NCBI GenBank assembly: GCA_039180025.1
Contig: JBCDDZ010000028.1
Location: 1 to 36,888 of the forward strand
Reading direction: 5' to 3'
Source of the DNA: Algisphaera sp039180025
Lineage (GTDB): Bacteria > Planctomycetota > Phycisphaerae > Phycisphaerales > Phycisphaeraceae
Length of the DNA stretch: 36,888 nt
Numbering within the stretch: the first letter of the stretch is position 1; every line of letters starts with the position of its first letter. The notes under the pieces were generated by a model. The model saw only the letters and a program-made list of their open reading frames with translations, was not told where the DNA came from and did no database searches. Positions 7,739-16,073 of the stretch are shown piece after piece. A program made the translations under genes and the position numbers.

Positions 7739-8647
7739 TCAACCGTCGAGCGCGGTGGAGTCGGCAACCCCCAGGCTGCGGTAGATCTGCTGGGTGGCGC
7801 GGGACTGGTTGAGGGTGTAGAAGTGGATCCCCGCGACATCGTGGTCCAGGAGGTCGCGGGCCTGCTCGGTGGCCCAGTGGGTGCCGACGTTGGCGACGGC
7901 GGGCTCGTCGCCGTCGCAGCGCTGGAGCGCGCGGAGCAGGGCCGCGGGGTAGCGGGAGCCCGCGGCGAGTTCGGCCATGCGTTTCATCCCGCGGGCCGAG
8001 GTGATCGGCATCAGGCCCGCGAGGACCGGGACGTGGATCCCGGCCAACACGCAGCGCTCGCGGAAGTCGTAGAAATCGCGGTTATCGAAGAAAAGCTGTG
8101 TGCAGATATAGTCGGCCCCGGCGTCGACCTTGGCTTTGAGATAGTCCATCTCCAAGATGCGGTTGGGGGTGGCGGGGTGGCCTTCCGGGAACCCGGCGAC
8201 CCCGATCCCGAAACCCCGGGGGTCGGGGTGATCGCGGAAGTCTCGGATGAACTTCACCAGGTCCGCCGCGTGTTGGAAGTCGTCGTCCTGCTTGCGGTAG
8301 TCGGCGAGGTGGTGCGGCGGGTCGCCCCCCAAAGCCAGCAGGTTACTCACGCCCAGCGCGGCGTAGCGTTCAAGGATCTGCCGGATGTCGTCCGCAGAAT
8401 GACAGACGCAGGTCAGGTGGGGGACCGCGGGCGTCTGGGTGGTGGTCTTAATCCGTTCGACCAAATCGTGCGTGAGTTCACGCGTTGAGCCGCCCGCGCC
8501 GTAGGTAACCGACACGAAGGCGGGCTTGAGCCTCGAAAGCTCGGCGATGGTGCGGTAAAGGGTCTCGGCCGCCGCGGGGCCCTTGGGCGGGAAGAACTCG
8601 AAAGAGAACGTCGTCGAGTGGTTGGCCAAGAGGTCTTGAATATGCAT
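7739..8647 (-). CDS. metF: methylenetetrahydrofolate reductase
   Basis: FAD enzyme reducing 5,10-methylene-THF to 5-methyl-THF for methionine synthesis and one-carbon metabolism. The 302-residue length is that of bacterial MetF. Near the N-terminus FSFEFFPPKG (14-23) carries the conserved catalytic Glu (Glu17, equivalent to E. coli Glu28). VSVTYGAGGSTR, the LALGGDPP folate/flavin loop and QLFFDN follow in the expected order. There is no obvious Shine-Dalgarno site before ATG 8647. A strong promoter lies at 8697-8726, giving a leader of only about 45 bases, too short for a SAM or SAH riboswitch. The gene faces the argD-lipoprotein pair and diverges from the glycosyltransferase across the minisatellite. 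Confidence 0.97.
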   Translation of the reverse strand: MHIQDLLANHSTTFSFEFFPPKGPAAAETLYRTIAELSRLKPAFVSVTYGAGGSTRELTHDLVERIKTTTQTPAVPHLTCVCHSADDIRQILERYAALGVSNLLALGGDPPHHLADYRKQDDDFQHAADLVKFIRDFRDHPDPRGFGIGVAGFPEGHPATPNRILEMDYLKAKVDAGADYICTQLFFDNRDFYDFRERCVLAGIHVPVLAGLMPITSARGMKRMAELAAGSRYPAALLRALQRCDGDEPAVANVGTHWATEQARDLLDHDVAGIHFYTLNQSRATQQIYRSLGVADSTALDG

Positions 8648-8696
8648 GGCGGTGAGGGGGTAACGTGTAATATCTATGCATCCGGATTGATTGATA

Positions 8697-8726
8697 TTTA
8701 TACGGCTGCCTGAGCAAACCTGTCAA
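8697..8726 (-). promoter_or_regulatory. sigma70-type promoter of metF
   Basis: On the minus strand a perfect TTGACA (8726-8721), 18 bases, then TATAAA (8702-8697). This is the best vegetative promoter match in the window. The minisatellite starts 41 bases upstream of the -35 box. Confidence 0.75.
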
Positions 8727-8766
8727 ATCGCATCGACCCTGGTTCCGTCGTACCGATGCTATAGAC

Positions 8767-8851
8767 GGCTCGCGGATGGCTCGCGGATGGCTCGCGGATG
8801 GCTCGCGGATGGCTCGCGGATGGCTCGCGGATGGCTCGCGGATGGCTCGCG
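8767..8851. repeat. 11-bp minisatellite, seven perfect copies plus a partial
   Basis: GGCTCGCGGAT is repeated seven times without a mismatch from 8767 to 8843, and an eighth copy breaks down at 8851. A degenerate echo (ACGGATGGCTTGCGG) follows. The unit is not a multiple of three, so all frames cycle through the same 11-residue translation; every unit contains an ATG. It lies between the divergent metF and glycosyltransferase genes. Confidence 0.97.
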
Positions 8852-8913
8852 GGTGGTGTACGGATGGCTTGCGGCTCTCCCAGAGGCGGCGAGATACGGC
8901 TAGAGTGTCGCGG

Positions 8914-9612
8914 ATGCGTCTCGATCTAGTGATCCCCGCGAGAAACGAAGCGGCGAACCTCCCCGCGCTGATCGAAGCGGTGGACGCGGCCCGCGGGCCC
9001 GCGGGGCTGGGCCGCGTGGTGCTGGCGGATAACGGATCGACGGACGGGACGGGCGAACTGGCCCGGGCGGGGGGGTTCGAGGTGGTGCGGGAGGATCGGC
9101 CGGGCTACGGGGGGGCCTGCCTGGCGGCGCTGCGGGTGCTGGCCGAGGACCCGCCCGGGGCGGTCGCGTTCCTGGACGCGGACCTGGCGGACGACCCGGC
9201 GTATCTGGCGGCGCTCGCTCGCCCGATCGCGGAAGGGCGGGCGGATCTGGTGCTGGGCCAGCGCAACCGCCGCGCGGAAAGCGGGGCGCTGGACCCGCAT
9301 CAGCGGTTCGGCAACGCGCTGGCCACGACGCTGCTGCGGCTGACCTGTGGGCGCGCTTACCGGGACCTGGGGCCGATGCGGGCGTTGCGGTGGGAGAGCT
9401 ACCTGCGGCTGGAGATGGCGGACCGCACCTGGGGCTGGACCGTCGAGATGCAGCACAAGGCCGCCAAGCGGGGGCTCCGCATCGAAGAGATCGACGTCCC
9501 CTACCGTAAACGGCAAGCCGGCCGGAGCAAGATTTCCGGGTCGGTCACCGGCAGCGCGAAGGCGGGGGTCAAGATTATCGCGGTGCTGGGCCGGCTCTGG
9601 TGGAAGGGCTAA
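8914..9612 (+). CDS. family 2 glycosyltransferase (DPM1/DPG-synthase-like)
   Basis: A 232-residue soluble GT-A fold enzyme. It has VIPARNE (6-12), the nucleotide-binding DNGSTDGT (39-46), and DADLADD (88-94), where the first Asp-x-Asp is the metal/nucleotide-sugar site. GQRNRR (115-120) and the acceptor-loop RDLGPMRALRW (150-160) resemble bacterial homologues of dolichol/polyprenyl-phosphate sugar transferases. No C-terminal membrane segments are present. Start 8914 places Met directly before the first beta strand. The frame stays open upstream through the minisatellite, but translating it gives only repeat-encoded sequence. The donor and acceptor cannot be told from sequence. Confidence 0.85.
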   Translation: MRLDLVIPARNEAANLPALIEAVDAARGPAGLGRVVLADNGSTDGTGELARAGGFEVVREDRPGYGGACLAALRVLAEDPPGAVAFLDADLADDPAYLAALARPIAEGRADLVLGQRNRRAESGALDPHQRFGNALATTLLRLTCGRAYRDLGPMRALRWESYLRLEMADRTWGWTVEMQHKAAKRGLRIEEIDVPYRKRQAGRSKISGSVTGSAKAGVKIIAVLGRLWWKG

Positions 9613-9665
9613 GCGGCAAGGGTCGGGACGGGGCCGCGGTTCCGCCGCGGGGCGGAGGCAGCCGG

Positions 9666-10103
9666 TCAGGCGGCTTCCGCGGGGCGGAGGTCTTCGACGG
9701 GCCGCGGGGTGAAATCGCGGGGATCGGCGGGGTGCCAGTGGGCGATGGCGGGTTCGCCCTGGGTCCAGGTGAACATGATCGGTCGGCCCGCGTGCCGGGC
9801 GGGGAGGTCGATCCGGCCGCGCTCGAAGTCACGGAGTTCGGCTCCGGCCAGATGCAGCTCATCCACCAGCACGCCCAGGCGGTCCATCGTTGTTTCGTAC
9901 TCGCGCTCGGTGAGGTTGCGGAGTTCGCCGTCGTCGAGGTTTTCGAGTTCGGCCCGGAGCTCCAGGATCTGGCCGTACACCTCGGTGATGTCCAGGACCA
10001 CGCGGGAAAGGTAAGGCAGCGCGCGGTTGGCTTCCTCGAGGGAGAAAACCTTGCCTCCGATCGGGCGGGGGTCGGCGTCGACAGGGGCGGAGTGTTCAGG
10101 CAT
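9666..10103 (-). CDS. DUF2203 family protein
   Basis: A 145-residue cytoplasmic protein with the arrangement of the DUF2203 family: an N-terminal FSLEEANRALPYL motif (20-32), a long helical hairpin with ELRAELENLDDGE, then GAELRDFERGRIDLPAR and the C-terminal sequence GEPAIAHWHPAD with its conserved His/Trp residues. The function of the family is not known. Start ATG 10103 matches the usual N-terminus; no Shine-Dalgarno site is visible, and a C-rich repeat lies directly upstream. It converges with the glycosyltransferase, leaving 53 bases between the stops. Confidence 0.8.
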   Translation of the reverse strand: MPEHSAPVDADPRPIGGKVFSLEEANRALPYLSRVVLDITEVYGQILELRAELENLDDGELRNLTEREYETTMDRLGVLVDELHLAGAELRDFERGRIDLPARHAGRPIMFTWTQGEPAIAHWHPADPRDFTPRPVEDLRPAEAA

Positions 10104-10121
10104 GAGGGCGTCTCGCGGGCC

Positions 10122-10191
10122 GAGGGATTCCGAGGGATTCCGGGGAGTTCCGGGAAATTCCGGGGGGCTTCCGGGGGGATTTCCGGGGGGC
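10122..10191. repeat. degenerate G-rich direct repeats (GGATTCCG type)
   Basis: GAGGGATTCC occurs twice in exact tandem (10122-10141), followed by four to five diverged units of the form TTCCGGGG with spacing of 10-14 bases. The plus strand has many G-runs of 3-6. It sits 19 bases upstream of the DUF2203 start. It looks like replication-slippage sequence. Confidence 0.7.
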
Positions 10192-10252
10192 GGAGCGGGG
10201 CGCCGGAAAACGGCGGCCCTTGGAACCATCGGAGCGCCGCGGAAACGGCGTA

Positions 10253-10279
10253 CAAAAACAGATCCCCGGCTTATCGGGG
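10253..10279 (-). terminator. intrinsic terminator of the RND efflux operon
   Basis: On the minus strand CCCCG-ATAAGC-CGGGG is followed by ATCTGTTTTTGT. It lies about 95 bases beyond the pump stop codon and upstream of DUF2203, so it closes the adaptor-pump operon. Confidence 0.7.
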
Positions 10280-10372
10280 CTGAACGGTGCACACGCCCGG
10301 ATCGTGTCCGGCAGGCGTAGCGTAAGCAAAGAGGCGGCGGCCTGGGTCGGCCGAGACAGACACGTTGGTGGC

Positions 10373-13300
10373 TCAGAGATTCCCGACCAGCTTCTGCCGC
10401 AAGCCCAGGACCAGGCTGAAAGACAGCGGCACCACGACCAGCGTAAACAGGGTCGCGACGAGCAGCCCGCCGACGACCACGCTGCCCAGACCCTTGTACA
10501 ACTCGCTGCCCGAGCCGCCCATGAGCACCAGCGGGAGCATCCCGCAGACGCTGGTGGTGGTGGTCATGAAGATCGGCCGGACCCGGGTGCGCACCGAATC
10601 GCGGATCGCTTCGCGTGGGCTTAGCGGCGGCACGTCTTCGAACACGCCCGGCGACGTTTCTTCTTTCCGCGGCCGCATGAAGTTGAGCGCCTGGTGCACG
10701 ATGAGGATCGCGTTGTTCACGACGACCCCGATCAGGATCACGAAGCCGAGCATCGTCAGGGTGTCGAGCTGCTGCGTCGGGTTCGCCGCGTGCATCAGCG
10801 CCAGCCCGATAAACCCGCCTACCGTCGCCAACGGCACGGCGAACAGGATGACCAGCGGGTACAGGAAACTTTCGAACAGCGCCGCCATCACCAGGAACAC
10901 GATCAGCACCGCGAGGAACATCCGGCTGGTGACGAGGCTGACGATCGACTCGAGGTTGAAGCCGGTCCAATCGCCCAGGAGTGCGCCGCGGACTTCGGAG
11001 AGCTTGTCGGCACTGCCGGCGGTCCGCGCGACGATCGTGGGGTCGATCGCCCGCTGCTCATTGAGTTCCGTGATCGTCTGCTCGATGTCCTGAACCGCCT
11101 CGGCGAGCGGGACTTCGGGCGGCGGGGTGACGCTGAAGGTGATCGAGCGCAGGCCGTCGATCCGGTTGATCTGCTGGGGCGCGGTCGTGGGGATAAATTC
11201 GCCGAGCGCCGAGATGGGCAGCACGCGGACGGTCCCGTCGTTGTCCTGGACGGTGATCGGGGTGGCCGGGAGCTGATCGGTGGTGAGGGTGAAGTCGGGG
11301 TGGCGGGTCAGCAGCAGGTCGATCGACTCGCCCTGCAGGCGGTAGTCCCCGATCTCGAGCCCGTCGACCAGGGCCCGGACCGCGGCGCCCAGGTCGCGGG
11401 TGCTGATATTTAGATCGCCGGTACGGATGGGGTCGGGCCGGAACTGGATCTCGGGGCCGGCCAGATTGAAGTTCAGCGGGTCGGGCTGCACCTTGGCAAA
11501 GCCGTACCGCGGGGCGAGCACGTCGTAGAGGGCTTCGGCGCTGCGGCGCAGCGCGTCGAGGTCGTTGCCCGCGAGTTCGACGTCGATCGAACTGGTCCCG
11601 CTGGCGCCGCGGCCGAAGATCGAGCGCTGCGACGAGAACCCGAACGAGCCGGGGATGCCCGCCATGGCGTTGTCCAGTACCGGGCCCAGCGGGGCGACCA
11701 ATTCGTCTTCCGTGCTGCGGGCCCCCATGAAGATCAGGTTGCCCCGGCGGACAAAGAAATAGTTTTCGACCGGCGGGACCGCGGGGTAGTACACCGGCTC
11801 GGCGGCCGGGTCGGCGCTGGGCATCGCCACGGGCTGGATCGCGGTGGCGGCTTCGATCGTATCGACCTGCCAGTAGGGCTCGATCTCGGGTTCGATGCGT
11901 TCGGCGATGCCCTGGGACTGGGTGATGTTGTACGCCGGGGGCGTGAGCATGATCCCGAAGATCAGGTTTTGGTTCCCGTTGGGCAGGTAGCTGGTCGGGG
12001 GCATCAGCAGCAGCGCCCCGCCGACCGACGCCAGGGTAAACGCCGCGATCACGAGCACGCGGAGGAACACGGTGAGCCCGGACCGCTCGGTGAGCCGGTA
12101 GATCAGGTCGGCGTAGCCCTGGGGCAGCGGGCCGAACGCGGCGGAGATCCGGTCGGCGAAGCCGGGTTTCGTCGGCCGGTCGGCGCGGTCGGGTTTGACC
12201 GGCCGCAGCCAGCGCGCCGAGGCCGAAGGGATGACGGTCACCGAAACGATCAGGCTCAGCGCGACCGCGGCGCAGATCGCCAGTGAGATATCGAAAAACA
12301 ACTGCCCGGCCTCTTCCTGCACCGTGAGCACGGGGATGAACACGGCCAGTGTGGTGAGCGTCGAAGCGAGGATCGCGCCCCAGACCTCGCGGGTCGCGTC
12401 GTAGGCCGCCCGGGGCGCGGGCTTGCCCAGGTTCAGGTGGCGGTCGATGTTCTCGAGCACCACGATCGCGTTGTCCACCACCATCCCGACGGCGAACGCC
12501 ATCCCCGCCAGGCTGATCACGTTGAGGTTCCGCCCCGCCGCGGTCATCACGATAAACGTGCCGAGGACCGACACGGGGATCGCCAGGGCGATGATCATCG
12601 TCGGCCGGAATTTCCCGAGGAACACCAGCAGCACCGCCGCGGCGAGCAGGCCGCCGATGACCAGGTTCGACTGCACCAGCGCGATCGCCTGCTCGATGTA
12701 CTCGGTTTCGTCGTAGACCTGCCGCATCTGGAGCTGGTACTGGTCGCCGGCGTAGGTCGGCAGGACGTTTTCGTTGCAGAACGCGATGGCCTCGCGCAGC
12801 CCCTCCATGACTTCGATGACGTTCGCCCCGGTCTCGCGGATGGCGTTGATCGCGAGCGCGGACTGCCCGTTGGCGCGGACAAAACTCCGCCGTTTTTCCA
12901 GGGTCTGTACCGCGTCGCCCAGGTCCTTGACCCGGATCGGCCCGGACTCGTCGTAGCGGACCACCGTGTTCTCGATCTGCTCGAGCGCGTCGAACTGGCC
13001 CAGCGTGCGCACCCGGACGTCGCGGATGCCGTCTTCCAGATCGCCCGCCGAAACGTTGACGTTTTCGAACTGCAGCGCCTCGCGGAGCTCGTTGAACGTC
13101 ACCCCGCGCTCGGCGAGGGCGGCGGGGTCGATCTGGACGTGGACCTCGCGCTCACGCCCGCCGAGCACGTTCACCCGGCTGACCCCCGGGACCCGTTCCA
13201 TGACCGGCTTGACCCGGTCCTCGGCGAAGTCGAATATCGACTGCAAGTCGAAGTCGGGGTCCGGCGAGTCGAGGATGACCCAGGCGATCGCCTTGGCCGG

Positions 13301-13699
13301 GGTCGCGTCGGCATCAATGATCACGGGCTCGTCGACGTCGTCGGGATAATCCGGGACCTCGCGGAGCTTGTCCGAGACGCGGACGCGGGCCTCGCGGACG
13401 TCGGTGCCGATGAAAAACTCGAGCTCGATGGTGGCTTGCCCGGTCGTCGCGCTGGCGGTCATTTTCCGCAGTCCCGACAGGGTCTTGAGGAACTCTTCCT
13501 GTTCTTCGATGATTTCCCGTTCGACCTCCTCGGGGCTCCGGCCGCTCCAACTGGTTTCGACGGTGATGACCGGCTCGTCGACGTTGGGGGTGAGCTGGAT
13601 CGGGATCGTGAACAACGCCAAGACGCCGAACAGCGTGGTAAGGATCACGCCGACGGTGACTTTGACGGGGTTCGAGATGGCGAAGCGGATGAGGTCCAT
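10373..13699 (-). CDS. RND family efflux pump permease
   Basis: A 1108-residue inner-membrane proton-driven exporter of the hydrophobe/amphiphile efflux (AcrB-like) group. It begins MDLIRFAISNPVKV, a cytoplasmic amphipathic helix followed by TM1. Start 13699 is chosen because the 24 upstream codons are Pro/Arg-rich and unlike the family. Two similar halves each have a large periplasmic loop and about six membrane helices. The TM4 motif is GMVVDNAIVVLENI and the TM10 motif is GVVVNNAILIVHQ. AcrB carries Asp407-Asp408 and Lys940 at these places, so this pump shows Asp-Asn and Asn. It follows the adaptor gene after 115 bases. No outer-membrane TolC-like gene is in the window, so the channel must be supplied elsewhere. 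The substrate is unknown. Confidence 0.93.
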   Translation of the reverse strand: MDLIRFAISNPVKVTVGVILTTLFGVLALFTIPIQLTPNVDEPVITVETSWSGRSPEEVEREIIEEQEEFLKTLSGLRKMTASATTGQATIELEFFIGTDVREARVRVSDKLREVPDYPDDVDEPVIIDADATPAKAIAWVILDSPDPDFDLQSIFDFAEDRVKPVMERVPGVSRVNVLGGREREVHVQIDPAALAERGVTFNELREALQFENVNVSAGDLEDGIRDVRVRTLGQFDALEQIENTVVRYDESGPIRVKDLGDAVQTLEKRRSFVRANGQSALAINAIRETGANVIEVMEGLREAIAFCNENVLPTYAGDQYQLQMRQVYDETEYIEQAIALVQSNLVIGGLLAAAVLLVFLGKFRPTMIIALAIPVSVLGTFIVMTAAGRNLNVISLAGMAFAVGMVVDNAIVVLENIDRHLNLGKPAPRAAYDATREVWGAILASTLTTLAVFIPVLTVQEEAGQLFFDISLAICAAVALSLIVSVTVIPSASARWLRPVKPDRADRPTKPGFADRISAAFGPLPQGYADLIYRLTERSGLTVFLRVLVIAAFTLASVGGALLLMPPTSYLPNGNQNLIFGIMLTPPAYNITQSQGIAERIEPEIEPYWQVDTIEAATAIQPVAMPSADPAAEPVYYPAVPPVENYFFVRRGNLIFMGARSTEDELVAPLGPVLDNAMAGIPGSFGFSSQRSIFGRGASGTSSIDVELAGNDLDALRRSAEALYDVLAPRYGFAKVQPDPLNFNLAGPEIQFRPDPIRTGDLNISTRDLGAAVRALVDGLEIGDYRLQGESIDLLLTRHPDFTLTTDQLPATPITVQDNDGTVRVLPISALGEFIPTTAPQQINRIDGLRSITFSVTPPPEVPLAEAVQDIEQTITELNEQRAIDPTIVARTAGSADKLSEVRGALLGDWTGFNLESIVSLVTSRMFLAVLIVFLVMAALFESFLYPLVILFAVPLATVGGFIGLALMHAANPTQQLDTLTMLGFVILIGVVVNNAILIVHQALNFMRPRKEETSPGVFEDVPPLSPREAIRDSVRTRVRPIFMTTTTSVCGMLPLVLMGGSGSELYKGLGSVVVGGLLVATLFTLVVVPLSFSLVLGLRQKLVGNL

Positions 13700-13814
13700 G
13701 AGTCGGGGCCTAGCCGGAGGCGGTAAAAAGCACGGGCGGAAGCGAGCGGGGGGGATCCTGGGGCGATCCATCCCTGGAGGGTAAACGGCTGATCAGGCAG
13801 ACCGCCGCGGCGGG

Positions 13815-15062
13815 TCAGGCATCGGGTTCGGGGGTGGTGTCCGAGACATCGGCGGGGCGGGCGGGGTTGTCGGCGGTCGGCTCGGCGTCGGGTTCAGCGG
13901 GGAGCTGCAGGGGCCGGGAGGGGAACAGGCGTTCGGCCCCTTCGGTGACCACCAAGGTGCCGGCGGTCAGTGCGGGGCGGGGGGCGCCGGGCAGGGGCTC
14001 GACGGCGTAGCGGTCGCCGACCCCGAAGATCACCTTGACCGGCTCGGCGAACGCGGCGGGGAGCGGCTGGCCGACTTCCGCGGCGTACCAGACCGCGGCG
14101 CCGCCGGGGCTGTAGAGCACCGCGTCACGGGGCACGGTGACGAACTCGGCTTCACGGGTGATCGGCAGGTGCGCGACGACGCTCATCCCCGGCCGGAGGC
14201 GGATGTCGGGGTCGTCGAGGCGGATCTTGACCGGGAAGGTCCGTGAGGCCTCGGAGGCGTCGGGCCGGACCGAGATCACGCGGCCGACGATCCGCTCATC
14301 GACCACCTCGATCACCACTTCGACCGGGTCGCCGAGCGAGAAGCGTTGGACGTAGCGCTCGGGCACGTCGATGACGGCATCGATCTGGCCGGTGGACACC
14401 ATCTCGATGACCGGGTCGCCGGGGCTGAGCCATTGGCCAACCTCAGCGATTTTCCGGGACACCGCGCCATCGAAGGGAGCCATGATCGCGGCCCGCTGGG
14501 TTTCGAGCGAGGCGCGGTCGCGCTCGGCGGCCGCGGCGTTGAGCCGGGCGAGGTTGCCCGCGACCAGCGTCCGCGCATCGTCGACTTCCTTCGCCCGCGC
14601 CGAGCCCGCGGCGCGGAGCTGTTCCAGTTGCTCCAGGTCGGTCTGCGATTGTTTGAGGTCGGCTTCGGCGACGGCGACCTGCGCACGGGCCGCGTCGAGG
14701 CGGAGGTTCGCCCAGACGTCGTCGATCTGAGCGAGCATCGTTTCGCCGCCCGTCACGAGGTCGCCTTCTTCGACGGGCATGCGGGTGATCTTGCCTTCGG
14801 TCTCGGCGGTGACGGTGACGCGGCGCAGCTCCTGGAGCCGGCCGATGACCGGGACGCGGTGCTGCAGGGTCTGGATCACCACCGGGCCAACATTGACCGA
14901 CGCGGGGGGCGGGCCGCCCTGCTCCGGCGGGCCGCCGGATTCTTCGGCCGCGTCGGGACCGTCCGAGCTGCTGACGACCAGCGTGCCGAGCACACCGAAA
15001 ACAAGTCCCGCCAAGAGGCCGACGCCGGTCGCAGGCCATAACAAACGGCTCGATTGATTCAT
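13815..15062 (-). CDS. RND periplasmic adaptor (membrane fusion protein)
   Basis: A 415-residue HlyD/AcrA-type adaptor linking the pump to an outer-membrane channel. A single N-terminal membrane anchor (about 9-33) has no lipobox Cys. A Ser/Pro/Gly-rich linker comes next, then the barrel-sandwich half GRLQELRRVTVTAETEGKI. A long Ala/Glu/Gln-rich alpha-hairpin (about 125-195) precedes the return lipoyl half APFDGAVSRKIAEVGQWL, followed by the beta-barrel and membrane-proximal domains. The C-terminus is Pro/Glu/Asp-rich. Start 15062 puts Met just before the anchor. It is the first gene of the efflux operon, behind a promoter candidate at 15106-15134. Confidence 0.92.
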   Translation of the reverse strand: MNQSSRLLWPATGVGLLAGLVFGVLGTLVVSSSDGPDAAEESGGPPEQGGPPPASVNVGPVVIQTLQHRVPVIGRLQELRRVTVTAETEGKITRMPVEEGDLVTGGETMLAQIDDVWANLRLDAARAQVAVAEADLKQSQTDLEQLEQLRAAGSARAKEVDDARTLVAGNLARLNAAAAERDRASLETQRAAIMAPFDGAVSRKIAEVGQWLSPGDPVIEMVSTGQIDAVIDVPERYVQRFSLGDPVEVVIEVVDERIVGRVISVRPDASEASRTFPVKIRLDDPDIRLRPGMSVVAHLPITREAEFVTVPRDAVLYSPGGAAVWYAAEVGQPLPAAFAEPVKVIFGVGDRYAVEPLPGAPRPALTAGTLVVTEGAERLFPSRPLQLPAEPDAEPTADNPARPADVSDTTPEPDA

Positions 15063-15105
15063 GGGGCGGGGCTCGGGCAGCGCGGCACGGACAACTACGG
15101 CGATT

Positions 15106-15134
15106 AGCGTAGAAGGCAATGCCCCGGGTATCAA
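15106..15134 (-). promoter_or_regulatory. candidate promoter of the efflux operon
   Basis: On the minus strand TTGATA (15134-15129), 17 bases, TACGCT (15111-15106). The -35 matches 5 of 6 bases and the -10 matches 3 of 6. It lies about 45 bases before the adaptor ATG. Confidence 0.4.
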
Positions 15135-15215
15135 CCGCAGCTAAGAAAATCCCCTATGCCGCAAAGCATCGGTGCAAGCCTGGGTGAGCGGTGGATTGAG
15201 TGCCGGCCGGCGGTG

Positions 15216-15935
15216 CTATTCGTCGTCGGCGTATTCCCAGACCGTGACGTCCAGGCGCTGAGCGCCCCATTGCAGGGCACGTTCGTGGGTCGGGTAGAGC
15301 AGGTCGAGGCGGGCACCCTTGATCACACCGCCTCGGTCGAGCACGGGGACCGGGCGGCCGCCGTTGTATCCGGGGACGGTGATGATGGTGCCGAACGGGA
15401 GGAGTTTGGTGTCGGCCGCGGCGAGCTTCATGCCGTTGGTCCAGACGCTGTAACCGGAAGCCGTGATGCCGTCGGCCCACTTGCCGCAGGAGCGGGCGTC
15501 GGGGCTGTACGCGGTGGTGAGCATGCGGAGGGTCTTGACCGGCCGGATCGGTCGGCCGTCAAACGTGGGCGGAGCGTCCGAGGAAACGGCCGGGTTGGGC
15601 AGGGTCTGTCCAAGCGAGGGGCCGCGGTCCTGGGTTTGGCTGCGTAGCTGCTGCTCGCGTTCAATCAGCACCGGGTCGAGCCGTGGCGGCGCGGCGGCAC
15701 GGACGCCCGGTGCGGGGCGCGAGGGCGCGATATTTTCCAGATCTGCGGCCCCGGCTGCGGGGTTGCCGGCGTCGAGCTTCATCAATTCGAGGCTGTCGCC
15801 TCCGCCCCACCCGGCGACGACCCCCCAGGTGACGGTGGCCGCGATCATGGTCGTGCCCAAGACCACCACCGCAACGAGTGCGTAGGCGAAGGGCTGGGTC
15901 CGTCGGGTTCCGCGTAAAGGAGAGGCGATAGGCAT
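15216..15935 (-). CDS. exported or anchored 3D-domain protein
   Basis: A 239-residue protein with one N-terminal membrane helix (about 17-43), a long Pro/Ala-rich linker, and a C-terminal 3D domain (about 137-236) named for three conserved Asp residues. The three are visible as AADTK (D175), PVLDRGG (D200) and RLDLLYP (D211), with FGTIITVPGYNGG between the first two. The domain has the double-psi barrel fold found in MltA, YabE/YuiC and resuscitation-promoting factor relatives that cut peptidoglycan. It probably acts on the cell wall in the periplasm. No Shine-Dalgarno site is seen; instead a hairpin sits just upstream of the start (15950-15977). Confidence 0.85.
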   Translation of the reverse strand: MPIASPLRGTRRTQPFAYALVAVVVLGTTMIAATVTWGVVAGWGGGDSLELMKLDAGNPAAGAADLENIAPSRPAPGVRAAAPPRLDPVLIEREQQLRSQTQDRGPSLGQTLPNPAVSSDAPPTFDGRPIRPVKTLRMLTTAYSPDARSCGKWADGITASGYSVWTNGMKLAAADTKLLPFGTIITVPGYNGGRPVPVLDRGGVIKGARLDLLYPTHERALQWGAQRLDVTVWEYADDE

Positions 15936-15949
15936 GAGAAACTCGGTGG

Positions 15950-15977
15950 GGGGTTAGGGGTCTTCCCCGCTAACCCC
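15950..15977 (-). promoter_or_regulatory. leader hairpin of the 3D-domain gene
   Basis: GGGGTTAG and CTAACCCC are exact reverse complements (15950-15957 and 15970-15977), extended by three further G-C pairs inside with a two-base bulge. In the mRNA it ends 14 bases before the start codon, where a ribosome would bind. It may limit translation, or be a DNA-binding site. Confidence 0.45.
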
Positions 15978-16073
15978 ACAACCCGACAGTTTACTCCCGA
16001 CCGATAAGTGTGCCAAGGGCGTCGGTGAAAATATTAAAGTTTCGTCCGGAAGCTGCCCGAAAACAATTGGGTT

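Noticed and set aside
8648..8696. SAM or SAH riboswitch in the metF leader
   Set aside because: The promoter at 8697-8726 leaves only about 45 bases of leader, with no aptamer-like pairing.
8767..8851. Possible CRISPR array
   Set aside because: The units are 11 bp and contiguous, without spacers, and no cas genes are present.
8776..8913. Extension of the glycosyltransferase N-terminus through the 11-bp repeats
   Set aside because: The added 46 residues are only repeat translation (MARGWLADGSR cycles) plus basic junk, while Met at 8914 sits exactly before the first conserved strand.
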